Source: Bacteroidia bacterium
GTDB lineage: Bacteria > Bacteroidota > Bacteroidia > J057
Assembly: GCA_030430575.1 (NCBI GenBank)
Contig: JAUIKF010000026.1
Span: 1 to 64,000 of the forward strand
Reading direction: 5' to 3'
Length of the DNA stretch: 64,000 nucleotides
Part shown: piece by piece, positions 34,974 through 43,051 of the stretch
Position numbering within the stretch: position 1 is the stretch's first letter
How the letters are laid out: every line of letters starts with the position of its first letter
Made by a program: the position numbers and the translations under genes
Notes under the pieces: generated by a model
The model's database searches: none
The model's input: the letters and a program-made list of their open reading frames with translations, nothing else
Told to the model about the DNA's origin: nothing

Positions 34974-35765
34974 ATGTCTTTCATCTCAACTGCTACCCTG
35001 CAATTCCCTTATTTTGACCATCAACTCGGTCACCCTGATTGGCGGGGCAAAAAAGTCCTCGACTTTGGGGGAAATGTGGGCAATATCCTCGGCGACCCCA
35101 AGTGTACCATTGACCACGACCATTACTGGTCCCTAGATGTATCCCGAGATGCCATTGAGGAAGGGAAGAGGCGCCACCCAGCGGCGCATTTTGTGTTTTA
35201 TGACCGCTATAATTTTTCCTTTAACCCTACAGGTATTCGGGATCTTCCTATTCCCGATTTAGGGGAAAGGTTTGATTATATCATCTCTTACTCTATTTTT
35301 TCCCACACAGGGAAAAAGGAATTGCTGGATACCATTGCAGAATTGCGGAAGTTTCTCGCCCCTGATGGAAAGCTCATTTTCACCTACCTTGATCCAGACT
35401 TCAATGCATCCACCGAACACCCAGGCTACCTGGACATGACGAATTTTGAGAAGCGCGTACGCCGCTTAAATGACGGTGTCCTCCGGCCAGAACTCATGGC
35501 CCAGAATCGGGATGCCGACTGGAGCATTCTCCTCAACCGTGACGACCTCTACATCGAGCAAGACGATCATCAGCCCTATAACCTGGCTGATCAAGACACG
35601 TATTTCTCCTTTTTCCGAACAGCTTATATCCACACCCTATTTCCCACAGCCATTACCTTACCTCCGCCTGCTTTTCCCTATCCGCCAGACTATCCTGCGG
35701 AGATGCAGCATGCGTGTATATTGAAGCGTTCAACGGATGAAGGTTCAAGTGTAAGCGATTTTTAG
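34974..35765 (+). CDS. Class I SAM-dependent methyltransferase
   Basis: 263 residues. Motif I is KKVLDFGGNVGNIL (about 26-39), followed by WSLDVSRDAIEEGK; FDYIISYSIFSHTGKKEL is motif IV and LRKFLAPDGKLIFTY motif VI. It probably methylates a sugar or glycan precursor, judging from the flanking glycosyltransferase genes. The final residues (TDEGSSVSDF) come from the repeat words found at other gene ends. It follows the GT4 gene by 38 bases, so they are probably co-transcribed. Confidence 0.82.
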   Translation: MSFISTATLQFPYFDHQLGHPDWRGKKVLDFGGNVGNILGDPKCTIDHDHYWSLDVSRDAIEEGKRRHPAAHFVFYDRYNFSFNPTGIRDLPIPDLGERFDYIISYSIFSHTGKKELLDTIAELRKFLAPDGKLIFTYLDPDFNASTEHPGYLDMTNFEKRVRRLNDGVLRPELMAQNRDADWSILLNRDDLYIEQDDHQPYNLADQDTYFSFFRTAYIHTLFPTAITLPPPAFPYPPDYPAEMQHACILKRSTDEGSSVSDF

Positions 35766-35802
35766 GGTATATTTACTTTGTTGAACTATGAGTTTATTCC
35801 AG

Positions 35803-35950
35803 AAAGTCAAACTTGACTTTTTCCTCATTGCGACGGACTAAAGTCGCGTCGCAATAGTTCTTTGTCTGCCATTTTTTACTATTGCGACCGGGTTTCAACC
35901 CGTCGCAATTGGGCAAATTCCTTAAAAGGAATTTTCGGAGCAGCCACAGC
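35803..35950 (+). repeat. Four-hairpin dispersed repeat, copy C
   Basis: A perfect AAAGTCAA-AC-TTGACTTT hairpin, then ATTGCGACGGACTAAAG with GTCGCAAT, then ATTGCGACCGGGTTTCAACCC with GTCGCAAT, then an AAATTCCTTAAAAGGAATTT hairpin and GGAGCAGCC. The inner GTCC of the second hairpin has drifted to GTCG while the outer stem is kept. Confidence 0.8.
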
Positions 35951-35976
35951 CCTTGAACCTTTGAACCCTTAAACCC

Positions 35977-36837
35977 TTGAACCCTCTTCCTCCTCCTACC
36001 TATTCCATCGGCATATATGAAGGGGAATCTCCCTTTGATTTACACCCTGCCTCAGCAGTTGAGAATCCCGTGATCTCACGCCAGAATTTTCCAAAGGATA
36101 CGGTCAATTTTGTGGCGGACCCATTCCTGATTCAGGAAAAGGGGCGGTGGCATATGTATTTCGAAATCCTGCCGATGGGCAGTCGCAGGGGCATCATCGC
36201 GCATGCGACGAGCCAGGATGGCTTCGCCTGGGGTACTCCTCAGACAGTCCTGGAAGAAGACTTTCACCTTTCCTATCCGTATGTGTTTCGGTGGAAGGAT
36301 GACTTCTACATGATCCCAGAAACCTACGAGACAGACTCGATTCGCTTATATAAGGCTAATCCTTTTCCTCATCAGTGGGTCTTTGTGAAGGAGTTGCTGC
36401 ATGGCACCTTTGTCGACAGTTCTATTTTTGAATTTCGAGGTAAATGGTATTTATTCACTTGCCCGAAGCCAAAAACCCATGACACACTCGAATTGTATAT
36501 GGCTGATAGTCCGCTTGGCCCATGGCTTCCCCATTCTCACAGCCCTGTCCATCGTGAAAATGCCAGTGTTTCTCGACCAGGTGGGCGCGTGCTAGTCTGG
36601 GGAGACCGGATCATCCGTTTTGCCCAAGACTGTGAGCCTTTTTACGGCGCACAAGTGCGCGCTTTTGAAGTAACAGCACTCAGCCCGACGACCTATTCTG
36701 AACGAGAACTCCCCCAAAGTCCTTTTCTCTCCGCCAGCCATCTCCATAACTGGAACCACAAAAGCATGCACCACATAGACCTCCAACAGCTCTCCAATGG
36801 CCGCTGGCTAGCCGCCGTCGACGGACGAAGAAATTAA
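35977..36837 (+). CDS. Five-bladed propeller protein, GINT1 N-domain/GH43-like
   Basis: 286 residues. The pattern NFVADPFLIQEKGRWHMYFE (about 44-63), LSYPYVFRWKDDFYMIPE and GTFVDSSIFEFRGKWYLF is that of the five-bladed domain found at the N-terminus of glucosamine inositolphosphorylceramide transferase and in some sugar-formyltransferase proteins; it is also GH43-like in fold. It is probably a glycan-active enzyme or binding module. The TTG start lies in repeat words (CCTTGAACCC), so the first residues (MNPLPPPTYS) may not be original. Flanking genes are glycosyltransferase and methyltransferase genes. Confidence 0.7.
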   Translation: MNPLPPPTYSIGIYEGESPFDLHPASAVENPVISRQNFPKDTVNFVADPFLIQEKGRWHMYFEILPMGSRRGIIAHATSQDGFAWGTPQTVLEEDFHLSYPYVFRWKDDFYMIPETYETDSIRLYKANPFPHQWVFVKELLHGTFVDSSIFEFRGKWYLFTCPKPKTHDTLELYMADSPLGPWLPHSHSPVHRENASVSRPGGRVLVWGDRIIRFAQDCEPFYGAQVRAFEVTALSPTTYSERELPQSPFLSASHLHNWNHKSMHHIDLQQLSNGRWLAAVDGRRN

Positions 36838-37034
36838 GAATGGAAGAGGGATAAGGGAGCAGAGAATAGAGAAAAGGGAGCAGGGATAAGAGCGTTTGGG
36901 TGGCTAGTCCCTTCTCCCTGAGCGAAAGCGGTCTCTTCTCCCTTCTCCTACCCAACATTTAATCATTTATTCATTTTATCATCTAATCATTTCCCTTCTA
37001 TCATTCCCTCATCCAATCATTCTATCATTTCCTC
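36838..37034. other. Repeat-filled leader: purine-rich inverted repeat plus TCATT words
   Basis: The first part (36838-36954) has GGGAGCAGAGAATAGAG and GGGAGCAGGGATAAGAG, followed by CTGAGCGAAAGCGGTCTCTTC, i.e. the GAGACCGCTTTCGCT core. The second part (36957-37034) is a chain of TTTATCATC, TCATTC and CTATCATT words leading into the ATG at 37035. No gene is seen. Confidence 0.55.
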
Positions 37035-38495
37035 ATGCGCGCCTACTGGATCATAGACTACAACTACCGCCTACCAGCCTACGTGTCTGTGAGCAGTTTT
37101 TTGCAGTATCATGAGGTACCAGTGACCGTGATGTATGTAGGGGAAAAGGGCTTTGACGAAGCAGAAGAAGTGTTCTCCACCCTATCTACCCTCGTATCGG
37201 TAGTGCGGAAGGAAGTCCCAGATACGGTCCCTCCTGGGGATTCTCAGGCCACCATCGGCAATCGCCTCTTGCGGATGGAAATAGTCGCTACCGCTGATGA
37301 AGACATTGTACTTCTACTAGATGCAGACTTGTTGTTTGGGGAAGGGTCAAAAGCTTTGATAGAAATGCTCCAAAGCGCGGAAGTCAGCCCAAGTCCCCTC
37401 GTTTGGGGCTGTGCAGAGACGCCTGTCGCCTACCACAACTACTTGTATTTCAATGTGCGAGACGCCAATGGTCGCGACGTAAAGCTATCCGATATGGAGC
37501 AAGCGGAACGTTACTCAGCCGTGTTTGGCACGGCATGGCCGAACCTGCTAGGCGGCTTTGGGCTCAACAATGGCGTACTCGCTTTTCGAAATGCACAAGC
37601 TATCGCCGAGCGGTGGCGCAGCTTCTATCTCAAAGGGCTAGATCAGCCCTTTGTCAATCCTGCCGATGACCAATTGCCGTTGGCAGCGGCCTTGAAAGCT
37701 GAAAGCTGTACCCCACGATTGCTCCCTCAGCACCTCAACTCCTTAGGAAACATAACCGGCGATTTTGGGGTGTACCATGCCTTTTCGGGCATTTGGGAGA
37801 TGCAGTATAAAGCGGAAAATTTGCTCGCAAAGCCTCCCAAATTTTCCGGTGTGACGCCTGATCGGGCCAACAGGTCTCTTTCCCAATCGACCTTTCCGTT
37901 TTCCTCTTTTTCCAAAATTGCCCAAGTACATTTACAAGATGCGCCTCAAGGATGGAAATCGGAGCTGTTGGCAAAGCCAGACAAGCCCTTTCATTTCCAC
38001 ATATTTCCTGGATCATTTACCTACAAACACCTCTTCTTAGACATAGTCGATGGTCTAGAACAAGGGTACTGTGTAGAAGCTGGGGTAAATGGAGGGAAAA
38101 GCACTTGTTTCATGGCTGAGTTGGTAGCACTTTCAGGGAAGGCTATCCGATTTGATGCGGTCGCTTGGGCAGGGACAGAGGAATTGGCAGCTACTTTTCA
38201 GCAGTTAGGGTTGGATCAATTTGTCCACTTCACGCCAATTCATTCCGCTACTTACCCCGCTGAAAGTCTGGACTTTGTCTTCATCCATCACAAGCCCGAT
38301 TACGATTCTCTCTTACATGAAATGGAACGCTGGTATCCCAGGCTAAAAAAAGGAGGAATCCTGGCAGGGATGGACTACACAGCCCAAGACGGCCTTAGCT
38401 TTGGACAAGCTTGCGCGACCTATGATTTCTGCGAAAAATATGGCCTTTCCTGTCGCATCGACTTTGATATTTTTTTGATTGAGAAAAAAATCTAA
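37035..38495 (+). CDS. Glycosyltransferase-like protein fused to a class I methyltransferase
   Basis: 486 residues. The N-terminal part (about 1-280) looks like a GT-A enzyme: YWIIDYNYRLPAYVSVSSF, a metal-binding IVLLLDADLLFG (DxD-like, about 92-103), and GGFGLNNGVLAF. The C-terminal part (about 330-486) is a Methyltransf_24/CmcI-like domain: YCVEAGVNGGKSTCFMAEL (about 351-369), DFVFIHHKPDYDSLLHEM and LKKGGILAGMDY. The fusion would let one protein transfer and methylate a sugar, or methylate a glycan next to the site of transfer. It is the last gene in the local glycan group. The two halves could equally have separate roles. Confidence 0.72.
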   Translation: MRAYWIIDYNYRLPAYVSVSSFLQYHEVPVTVMYVGEKGFDEAEEVFSTLSTLVSVVRKEVPDTVPPGDSQATIGNRLLRMEIVATADEDIVLLLDADLLFGEGSKALIEMLQSAEVSPSPLVWGCAETPVAYHNYLYFNVRDANGRDVKLSDMEQAERYSAVFGTAWPNLLGGFGLNNGVLAFRNAQAIAERWRSFYLKGLDQPFVNPADDQLPLAAALKAESCTPRLLPQHLNSLGNITGDFGVYHAFSGIWEMQYKAENLLAKPPKFSGVTPDRANRSLSQSTFPFSSFSKIAQVHLQDAPQGWKSELLAKPDKPFHFHIFPGSFTYKHLFLDIVDGLEQGYCVEAGVNGGKSTCFMAELVALSGKAIRFDAVAWAGTEELAATFQQLGLDQFVHFTPIHSATYPAESLDFVFIHHKPDYDSLLHEMERWYPRLKKGGILAGMDYTAQDGLSFGQACATYDFCEKYGLSCRIDFDIFLIEKKI

Positions 38496-38594
38496 GCAAT
38501 TCTCCTTATTTTATCATTTATTCATCTTCTCATTTACTCATTTCATTCTATCATCCTATCATCCTATCATTCACTCATTCTATCATTTCTCCCC
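38496..38594 (+). other. Leader of TCATT/TATCATCC words
   Basis: After the stop of the fusion gene, the spacer is a chain of TTTATCATT, CTCATTTACTCATT and CTATCATCCTATCATCC words running up to the ATG at 38595. It resembles the leaders at 33900-33993 and 36957-37034. No promoter or Shine-Dalgarno sequence was recognised. Confidence 0.5.
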
Positions 38595-39113
38595 ATGACC
38601 CCAAAAGACGAAACCGCCTCCTTTGTCCTGCGCTTCACGCAGAAGATATTTGAAGATGAACAGGGTGAATCCCATGTCCAATGGCGGGGGCATATCCGCC
38701 ACGTCCAGGGCGGCGAAGAGCAGCGCTTTTCAGAGTTTGGAGAGGTCGTAGACTTCATCCAGAGCCAGCTCGCCAAGCTGACCATCCAGGCTATGCAGGA
38801 CAAGTCCTCTACTGAGCAGGAGAGCATCCTCTCTAAGAGTTTTGACCTCTGGAAGCGCATGTCTGCGACCTACCCCAAGATGATCCTCGATACGATCAAA
38901 GACCCCAAAAGCCAGCTCAAGTCTGTTCAGGACCAGATTCAAGATCAGGTCAGTCAGGTCAGCGAGGCGATCGGACAGGGCCTAGATCCCAACGCCTGGA
39001 AACCCGCTTCCAAGGCGGACTTCCAAGAGTTGATGACGACCCTTTCTGCCCTCAACAACAAATTGCAACAATTGGATCAAAAGGTCGACGCCCTTAGTCA
39101 AGGACAAGATTGA
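38595..39113 (+). CDS. Coiled-coil protein of unknown function
   Basis: 172 residues. An N-terminal beta part (about 8-45; FVLRFTQKIFEDEQGE, VQWRGHIRHVQGGEEQ) is followed by helices and a C-terminal coiled coil (about 150-170; LSALNNKLQQLDQKVDAL). There is no signal peptide. Its stop codon overlaps the ATG of the SARP-like gene (TGATG), so the two are made together. A partner or target of that regulator is a reasonable guess. A phasin-like or scaffold protein is an alternative, unsupported by motifs. Confidence 0.6.
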   Translation: MTPKDETASFVLRFTQKIFEDEQGESHVQWRGHIRHVQGGEEQRFSEFGEVVDFIQSQLAKLTIQAMQDKSSTEQESILSKSFDLWKRMSATYPKMILDTIKDPKSQLKSVQDQIQDQVSQVSEAIGQGLDPNAWKPASKADFQELMTTLSALNNKLQQLDQKVDALSQGQD

Positions 39114-39925
39114 TGCAATTTGACGAAAGTCATATAGCGGCCGTGGTGCATAAAGCCACGCATGCCCCCCTTCGTGTGCAGACGATGGGGCAGTTCGCCG
39201 TGTGGCGGGGGGACACCCAAATTCCCCCCAAAGCATGGGGACGAGATAAGACGGTTCAGCTATTTCAATTTCTTGTGACCACTCGTCATCGCAAGTCCAT
39301 GCACAAGGAGCAGATCATCTACCGGCTTTGGGAAGATGCTGATGTAGATGCGGGAAACCGCGATTTCAAGGTCGCCCTCCACGGTATCCACAAGACCCTT
39401 GAACCCGAACGGAAAAGCCGTACAGAGGCGCATTTTGTCCTCCGCCAGGGCCTCACCTACCATCTCAATCGGGAGGATATTTCGATAGACGCTGATGCGT
39501 TTGAGCGGTTGATCAAAATTGGGAACCACTCCCTGGAAGAGGATCCTCTCCTCGCCAAAACGGCCTTTGAGGCGGCATTGCCATTTTATCAGGGCGAATA
39601 TCTGCCTGAACGGCTATTCGAAGATTGGACGAGTGATGAGCGCGAGCGCCTCCAGGTGCTTGCCCTAGGGGCCATCATCACACTCGCCGAGCTCACGCTT
39701 GATGAAAATCCTCTGGAAAGTGTGCGGCTGGCCCAGCAAGCCTTGCTCATCGACCATGCCTGGGAGGATGCCTATCGCGTTCAGATGCAGGCCTATTTCC
39801 AAAAAGGCAACCGCCCCATGGCCATCAAAACCTATCAGCAGTGCTGCAAGGTCCTAGACGAGGAGTTTGGGATAGGGCCCTTGCCGCAGACGAAGGCGAG
39901 CTATCGGGAGATGATGGAGGAATGA
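39113..39925 (+). CDS. SARP-like transcriptional regulator with BTAD domain
   Basis: 270 residues from the ATG at 39113, preferred over a TTG one codon earlier because it overlaps the upstream stop. The N-terminal winged-helix part (about 20-100) has VQTMGQFAVWRGD, WGRDKTVQLFQFLV and HKEQIIYRLWED. The BTAD tetratricopeptide-like domain (about 115-265) has DADAFERLIKIG, YQGEYLPERLFEDW and AIKTYQQCCKVLDEEFGIGP, all standard phrases. SARP/BTAD regulators control secondary metabolism in actinomycetes. In Bacteroidota the targets are less known; the upstream glycan genes and the coupled coiled-coil gene are candidates. Confidence 0.85.
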   Translation: MQFDESHIAAVVHKATHAPLRVQTMGQFAVWRGDTQIPPKAWGRDKTVQLFQFLVTTRHRKSMHKEQIIYRLWEDADVDAGNRDFKVALHGIHKTLEPERKSRTEAHFVLRQGLTYHLNREDISIDADAFERLIKIGNHSLEEDPLLAKTAFEAALPFYQGEYLPERLFEDWTSDERERLQVLALGAIITLAELTLDENPLESVRLAQQALLIDHAWEDAYRVQMQAYFQKGNRPMAIKTYQQCCKVLDEEFGIGPLPQTKASYREMMEE

Positions 39926-39965
39926 TTGCAGAGTAATGATTGCTTGCCCTGAGCTTCGTCGAAGG

Positions 39966-40034
39966 GCAGAACAAGGATTTTGGAAGAGAAGAGGGATTTC
40001 TACATCAAAACTCACTATTCCTTGTTCGATATTC
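39966..40034 (+). repeat. ACAAGGATT/ATTCCTTGT hairpin repeat, copy 1
   Basis: Starts GCAGAACAAGGATT and ends ATTCCTTGTTCGATATTC; the ends pair (GAACAAGG with CCTTGTTC). The middle reads GGAAGAGAAGAGGGATTTC and TACATCAAAA. A reverse-oriented homologue lies at 54432-54500. It sits between convergent genes. Confidence 0.7.
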
Positions 40035-40044
40035 ACCATTCTTT

Positions 40045-41013
40045 TTACCCAATCACTTCTTTTTTAAAGTACTTCTGAAAAAAAACATCTTTCCCTGCTG
40101 TATAGGCTCCTCGGTCATTCTTCAAATTTCTCCAGAGGCGTAGTTTGAGCCGACCATATTCCTGGGCGAGTTCGGGGTTCTTACGCAGCGTATCGCGAAA
40201 GTGCAGATGGGCCGCCCATTTGGGGTTGGTCTCTTCAAACACATGCAGGTGGTGGGTTCGCTTTTCTCCTTGTTCTTTGACAAAATAATGCCTTCCAGGA
40301 ATCCCATTTTCTCCCCTATGCCTATAGCCCATGGCTTCCAGCGGTAATATCAAGGCTTTCGCCTTTTTTAAGCTTTTAACAGCGATACATATATCGATAA
40401 TAGGTTTTGCGGGGATCGTTGGAATCGCCGTACTTCCAATATGCTGAATGTCGAGAACATGTTTGGCTACCGAACCAAGTAATAGACGCCTTTCCGCTTC
40501 AAATGCCTCTTGCCATAGGAAGGTATGAGGCATCAAAGAAATAGAACCATTTGTAAGGCCAAGCAGTTTTTCAGGGGTAAAAAAATTGGGCAATGCCTGT
40601 GGGGTCAAATAGGCATGATATTCCCAATCGAGGAGCAAGGCTTCTTCGGCATTTAACCATCGATAACATGCTTTCATTCCTCTATCGCCTCCTTTTCCTT
40701 TGACTTTATGCTCCCATGTATCAGGTAGCGTTTTAGGCCCTTTAAACATAAAGAAATGGCGCTCTACCGTCTTTTTAAGCTTGGGTTTATAATAGCTATA
40801 AGTCCCTAGCTTTTGAATCAGTTTGAGGTCTTTCAGACCGCTTTCTTCCCACAATTCTCGAACGACCCCAGCCTTGACAGGCTCTCCAAGGTATACCGTT
40901 CCCCCTGGCAATTCCAACCTATTTTGGGGATTGCCCTTCCACTCGAAAGCTAGTAACTGTGGAGCTGTCTTAGGTCGCCGAAACACCAGTGCTGTTGCTT
41001 TTTGAACAAACAT
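40045..41013 (-). CDS. NUDIX hydrolase fused to GrpB/UPF0157 domain
   Basis: 322 residues. The N-terminal NUDIX domain (about 1-140) carries the full Nudix box from GGTVYLGE to REL and WEESGL (G-x5-E-x7-RE-x2-EE-x-G), so pyrophosphohydrolase activity on a nucleoside diphosphate derivative is likely. The C-terminal GrpB domain (about 160-315) has DIQHIGSTAIPTIPAKPIID (about 187-206). It resembles nucleotidyltransferase-fold GrpB proteins, whose role is not settled. Leftward, with no close partner. The domain fusion implies linked nucleotide chemistry. The start ATG is immediately preceded by repeat words (AATTTTCCATTTTTCATTCC on the coding strand). Confidence 0.85.
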   Translation of the reverse strand: MFVQKATALVFRRPKTAPQLLAFEWKGNPQNRLELPGGTVYLGEPVKAGVVRELWEESGLKDLKLIQKLGTYSYYKPKLKKTVERHFFMFKGPKTLPDTWEHKVKGKGGDRGMKACYRWLNAEEALLLDWEYHAYLTPQALPNFFTPEKLLGLTNGSISLMPHTFLWQEAFEAERRLLLGSVAKHVLDIQHIGSTAIPTIPAKPIIDICIAVKSLKKAKALILPLEAMGYRHRGENGIPGRHYFVKEQGEKRTHHLHVFEETNPKWAAHLHFRDTLRKNPELAQEYGRLKLRLWRNLKNDRGAYTAGKDVFFQKYFKKEVIG

Positions 41014-41122
41014 GGAAGAGAATGGGGAATGAAAAATGGAAAATTAAGAATTAAAACTGAAGCACCCTTTCGCTATATTGAGATTTCAGTTGAACGGCTT
41101 GAACTTTTGAACGACTTGAACT

Positions 41123-42949
41123 TTATTCTTCTCCCCTCATCCGTTGGATGTGCGAGGCTATAGCGCTGTAACGCGCATTGAGCTTCGCAAGTTGTGCCTC
41201 TTCCTGATCGAGTAAGACGTCAAAATTGAGGAAATTCTCGTCGATTTTGTGCTTAATGTCTTCGATATAATGATTGAGTTTGTCGCTGATGTCTACCTCA
41301 AGGCGTTTACGGCTTTTGTTGATTTCAGCTTGATATTCGTCAAGGATTTGGCGGCGCTTGAAGCTCACGGTCGCGCCTGCAAAGAGTAAGCCGACGCCCG
41401 TAATCAGTCCCCCCGTAACGTCTAATACCGTCGAATTGGCGAGGACGGTGAGCGCTACGCCTATCGCTGCGATTCCGCTACCTTTCACCATGGTTGGGGA
41501 GAAGTTGGGGTCTTGGTCAAAGACGGCTTCGCCTACAAAATTCTCACTACGGTCCATGAACGTCCCAAACTGCGCTTGCAGTTCCTGCAGCACCTCGCTC
41601 CGCTTGTCGGCGATTTGCCCAAATACCTCATGATCGTGCTTGAGCACGGTTTCGCTCTGACGGATTTTGAGGTCTATCAGCTTCGCCATTTGCTGGATAC
41701 TTCCCGCAATGTCCACGACGCCCTGGCGGAGTTTTTTGTCAAAACTATTATTCAAATCCTGTTCTAGCTTTGTAGAAAGCTCATTCAGCCAGGTCTTGAT
41801 CGGCGGTTTTTTGCTAAAAACAGATTGAAAGCTTCGCTTAGCAAGAGAGAAGAAACTCAACTCCTTGCCCAGCATTTCCTTGCCTTCATTCGTATGGCGG
41901 TCATATTCTGCCAGCAGATTTTCTACCAACAAATTCACCTGATGCTGAGAACGCTGGGCTTGGTCCTCCAAGGTATCCTTTACTTCCTGACGGAACTGCC
42001 TATCGGCAGCAAGCTGTGCCTCGCGGTCATCCAGCCCAGATCGGATACGTTCTCCGATCGTCTGCAGGGTCTGCAAGTTGTTTTGCAATTTGAGCATGGG
42101 GGCCTTTCCCCCCGTGATATGCGTGGTGATATAGTCACGCATAGGGATATACCCACTTTCGTCCTTATGTCCTTCCAATTCTTGCTTGGCAGACACCGCA
42201 AAGACATTGGGGGTTTCGATCCCTTTCTTGATGGCCTGCTTCTTGACGCCCTCCACATTGATCGCCAGGTCATCTGCTGACATAAGGTCCGCTTGCTGAA
42301 GGATAAAGACCATTTTCTTCCGCCAGTCTTGGTGGATATAGTCAAAAAAGTCCCATGCTGACTGTCTATAGGGGTTTTTGGCTTCAAACACAAAGACGAT
42401 CAAGTCACTCGCTGGGATAAAGTCTTCCGTGATCTGCTGATGGTGTTCTATGATGGCATTGGTGCCAGGCGTATCGACGATCGCGATGTCACGGAGGATC
42501 TCTACAGGAAGAAGGATTTTCTTTAGAAAGGGATTCAGGACAATGGTCTCTTCTCGTTCTCCATAAATCACCTGCTGAATGGTATCCGTGCAAGGATCAG
42601 GAGCCACTTTTACGACTTCTTTGCCTGTGTTCAACAAGGCATTCACAAAGCTACTTTTGCCCGACTTCACCTCCCCGACAATCACAAACATGAAAGGCTC
42701 ATTGATGCGATTGCGTAGTTCGCTCAGCGTGCGTGCCAGCTCCTCATGGCCGATGTCCAAGGTCAAATGATGCATTTCCTTGACCAGCTCGTCTACTTCA
42801 GCACGCCGTGCCTGCAGGTGGGGATTGAGAATATCAGTGCTCAAATCTGTGGGTATTTGGATCAAATATAGGGAAGTAATGGAGAATTGACTAGAGAAAA
42901 GAGAGCAGAGAAAAGGGATATGCGCTTTTTTCTTTACTTCTAGGACCAA
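41123..42949 (-). CDS. Dynamin-like GTPase
   Basis: Up to 608 residues. G1 is GEVKSGKSS (about 92-100), G3 DTPGTN (about 158-163), and the G4 position reads LQQADLM with Gln for Asn. Long helical stalk regions follow. A hydrophobic segment (about 490-530; IAAIGVALTVLANS, GGLITGVGLLFAGATVSF) may form a membrane paddle. Bacterial dynamin-like proteins remodel or protect membranes. The first 25-30 codons (MVLEVKKKAHIPF...) are read from a dispersed repeat, so the true start is more likely a TTG at 42865 or 42844; a TATATTTG -7-like element lies beside these. Confidence 0.82.
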   Translation of the reverse strand: MVLEVKKKAHIPFLCSLFSSQFSITSLYLIQIPTDLSTDILNPHLQARRAEVDELVKEMHHLTLDIGHEELARTLSELRNRINEPFMFVIVGEVKSGKSSFVNALLNTGKEVVKVAPDPCTDTIQQVIYGEREETIVLNPFLKKILLPVEILRDIAIVDTPGTNAIIEHHQQITEDFIPASDLIVFVFEAKNPYRQSAWDFFDYIHQDWRKKMVFILQQADLMSADDLAINVEGVKKQAIKKGIETPNVFAVSAKQELEGHKDESGYIPMRDYITTHITGGKAPMLKLQNNLQTLQTIGERIRSGLDDREAQLAADRQFRQEVKDTLEDQAQRSQHQVNLLVENLLAEYDRHTNEGKEMLGKELSFFSLAKRSFQSVFSKKPPIKTWLNELSTKLEQDLNNSFDKKLRQGVVDIAGSIQQMAKLIDLKIRQSETVLKHDHEVFGQIADKRSEVLQELQAQFGTFMDRSENFVGEAVFDQDPNFSPTMVKGSGIAAIGVALTVLANSTVLDVTGGLITGVGLLFAGATVSFKRRQILDEYQAEINKSRKRLEVDISDKLNHYIEDIKHKIDENFLNFDVLLDQEEAQLAKLNARYSAIASHIQRMRGEE

Positions 42950-42956
42950 ATACCAT
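42908..42956. repeat. GGGATATGCGCTTTTTTC repeat, copy 1
   Basis: Shares about 38 bases with 48117-48176: AGAGAA(A/C)AGGGATATGCG, then CTTTTTTCTTTA, TAGG and AAATACCATG. It overlaps the annotated N-terminus of the dynamin-like gene on the opposite strand, which is why that start is doubtful. Confidence 0.65.
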
Positions 42957-43051
42957 GTTAAAAGAGGTTCTGTGTTTTATGTGCTTTGTTCTAGGGGATA
43001 TCTCTTGACCTAAAACTTAGCACATAAAACATAGAACCCATAATGTACCCC

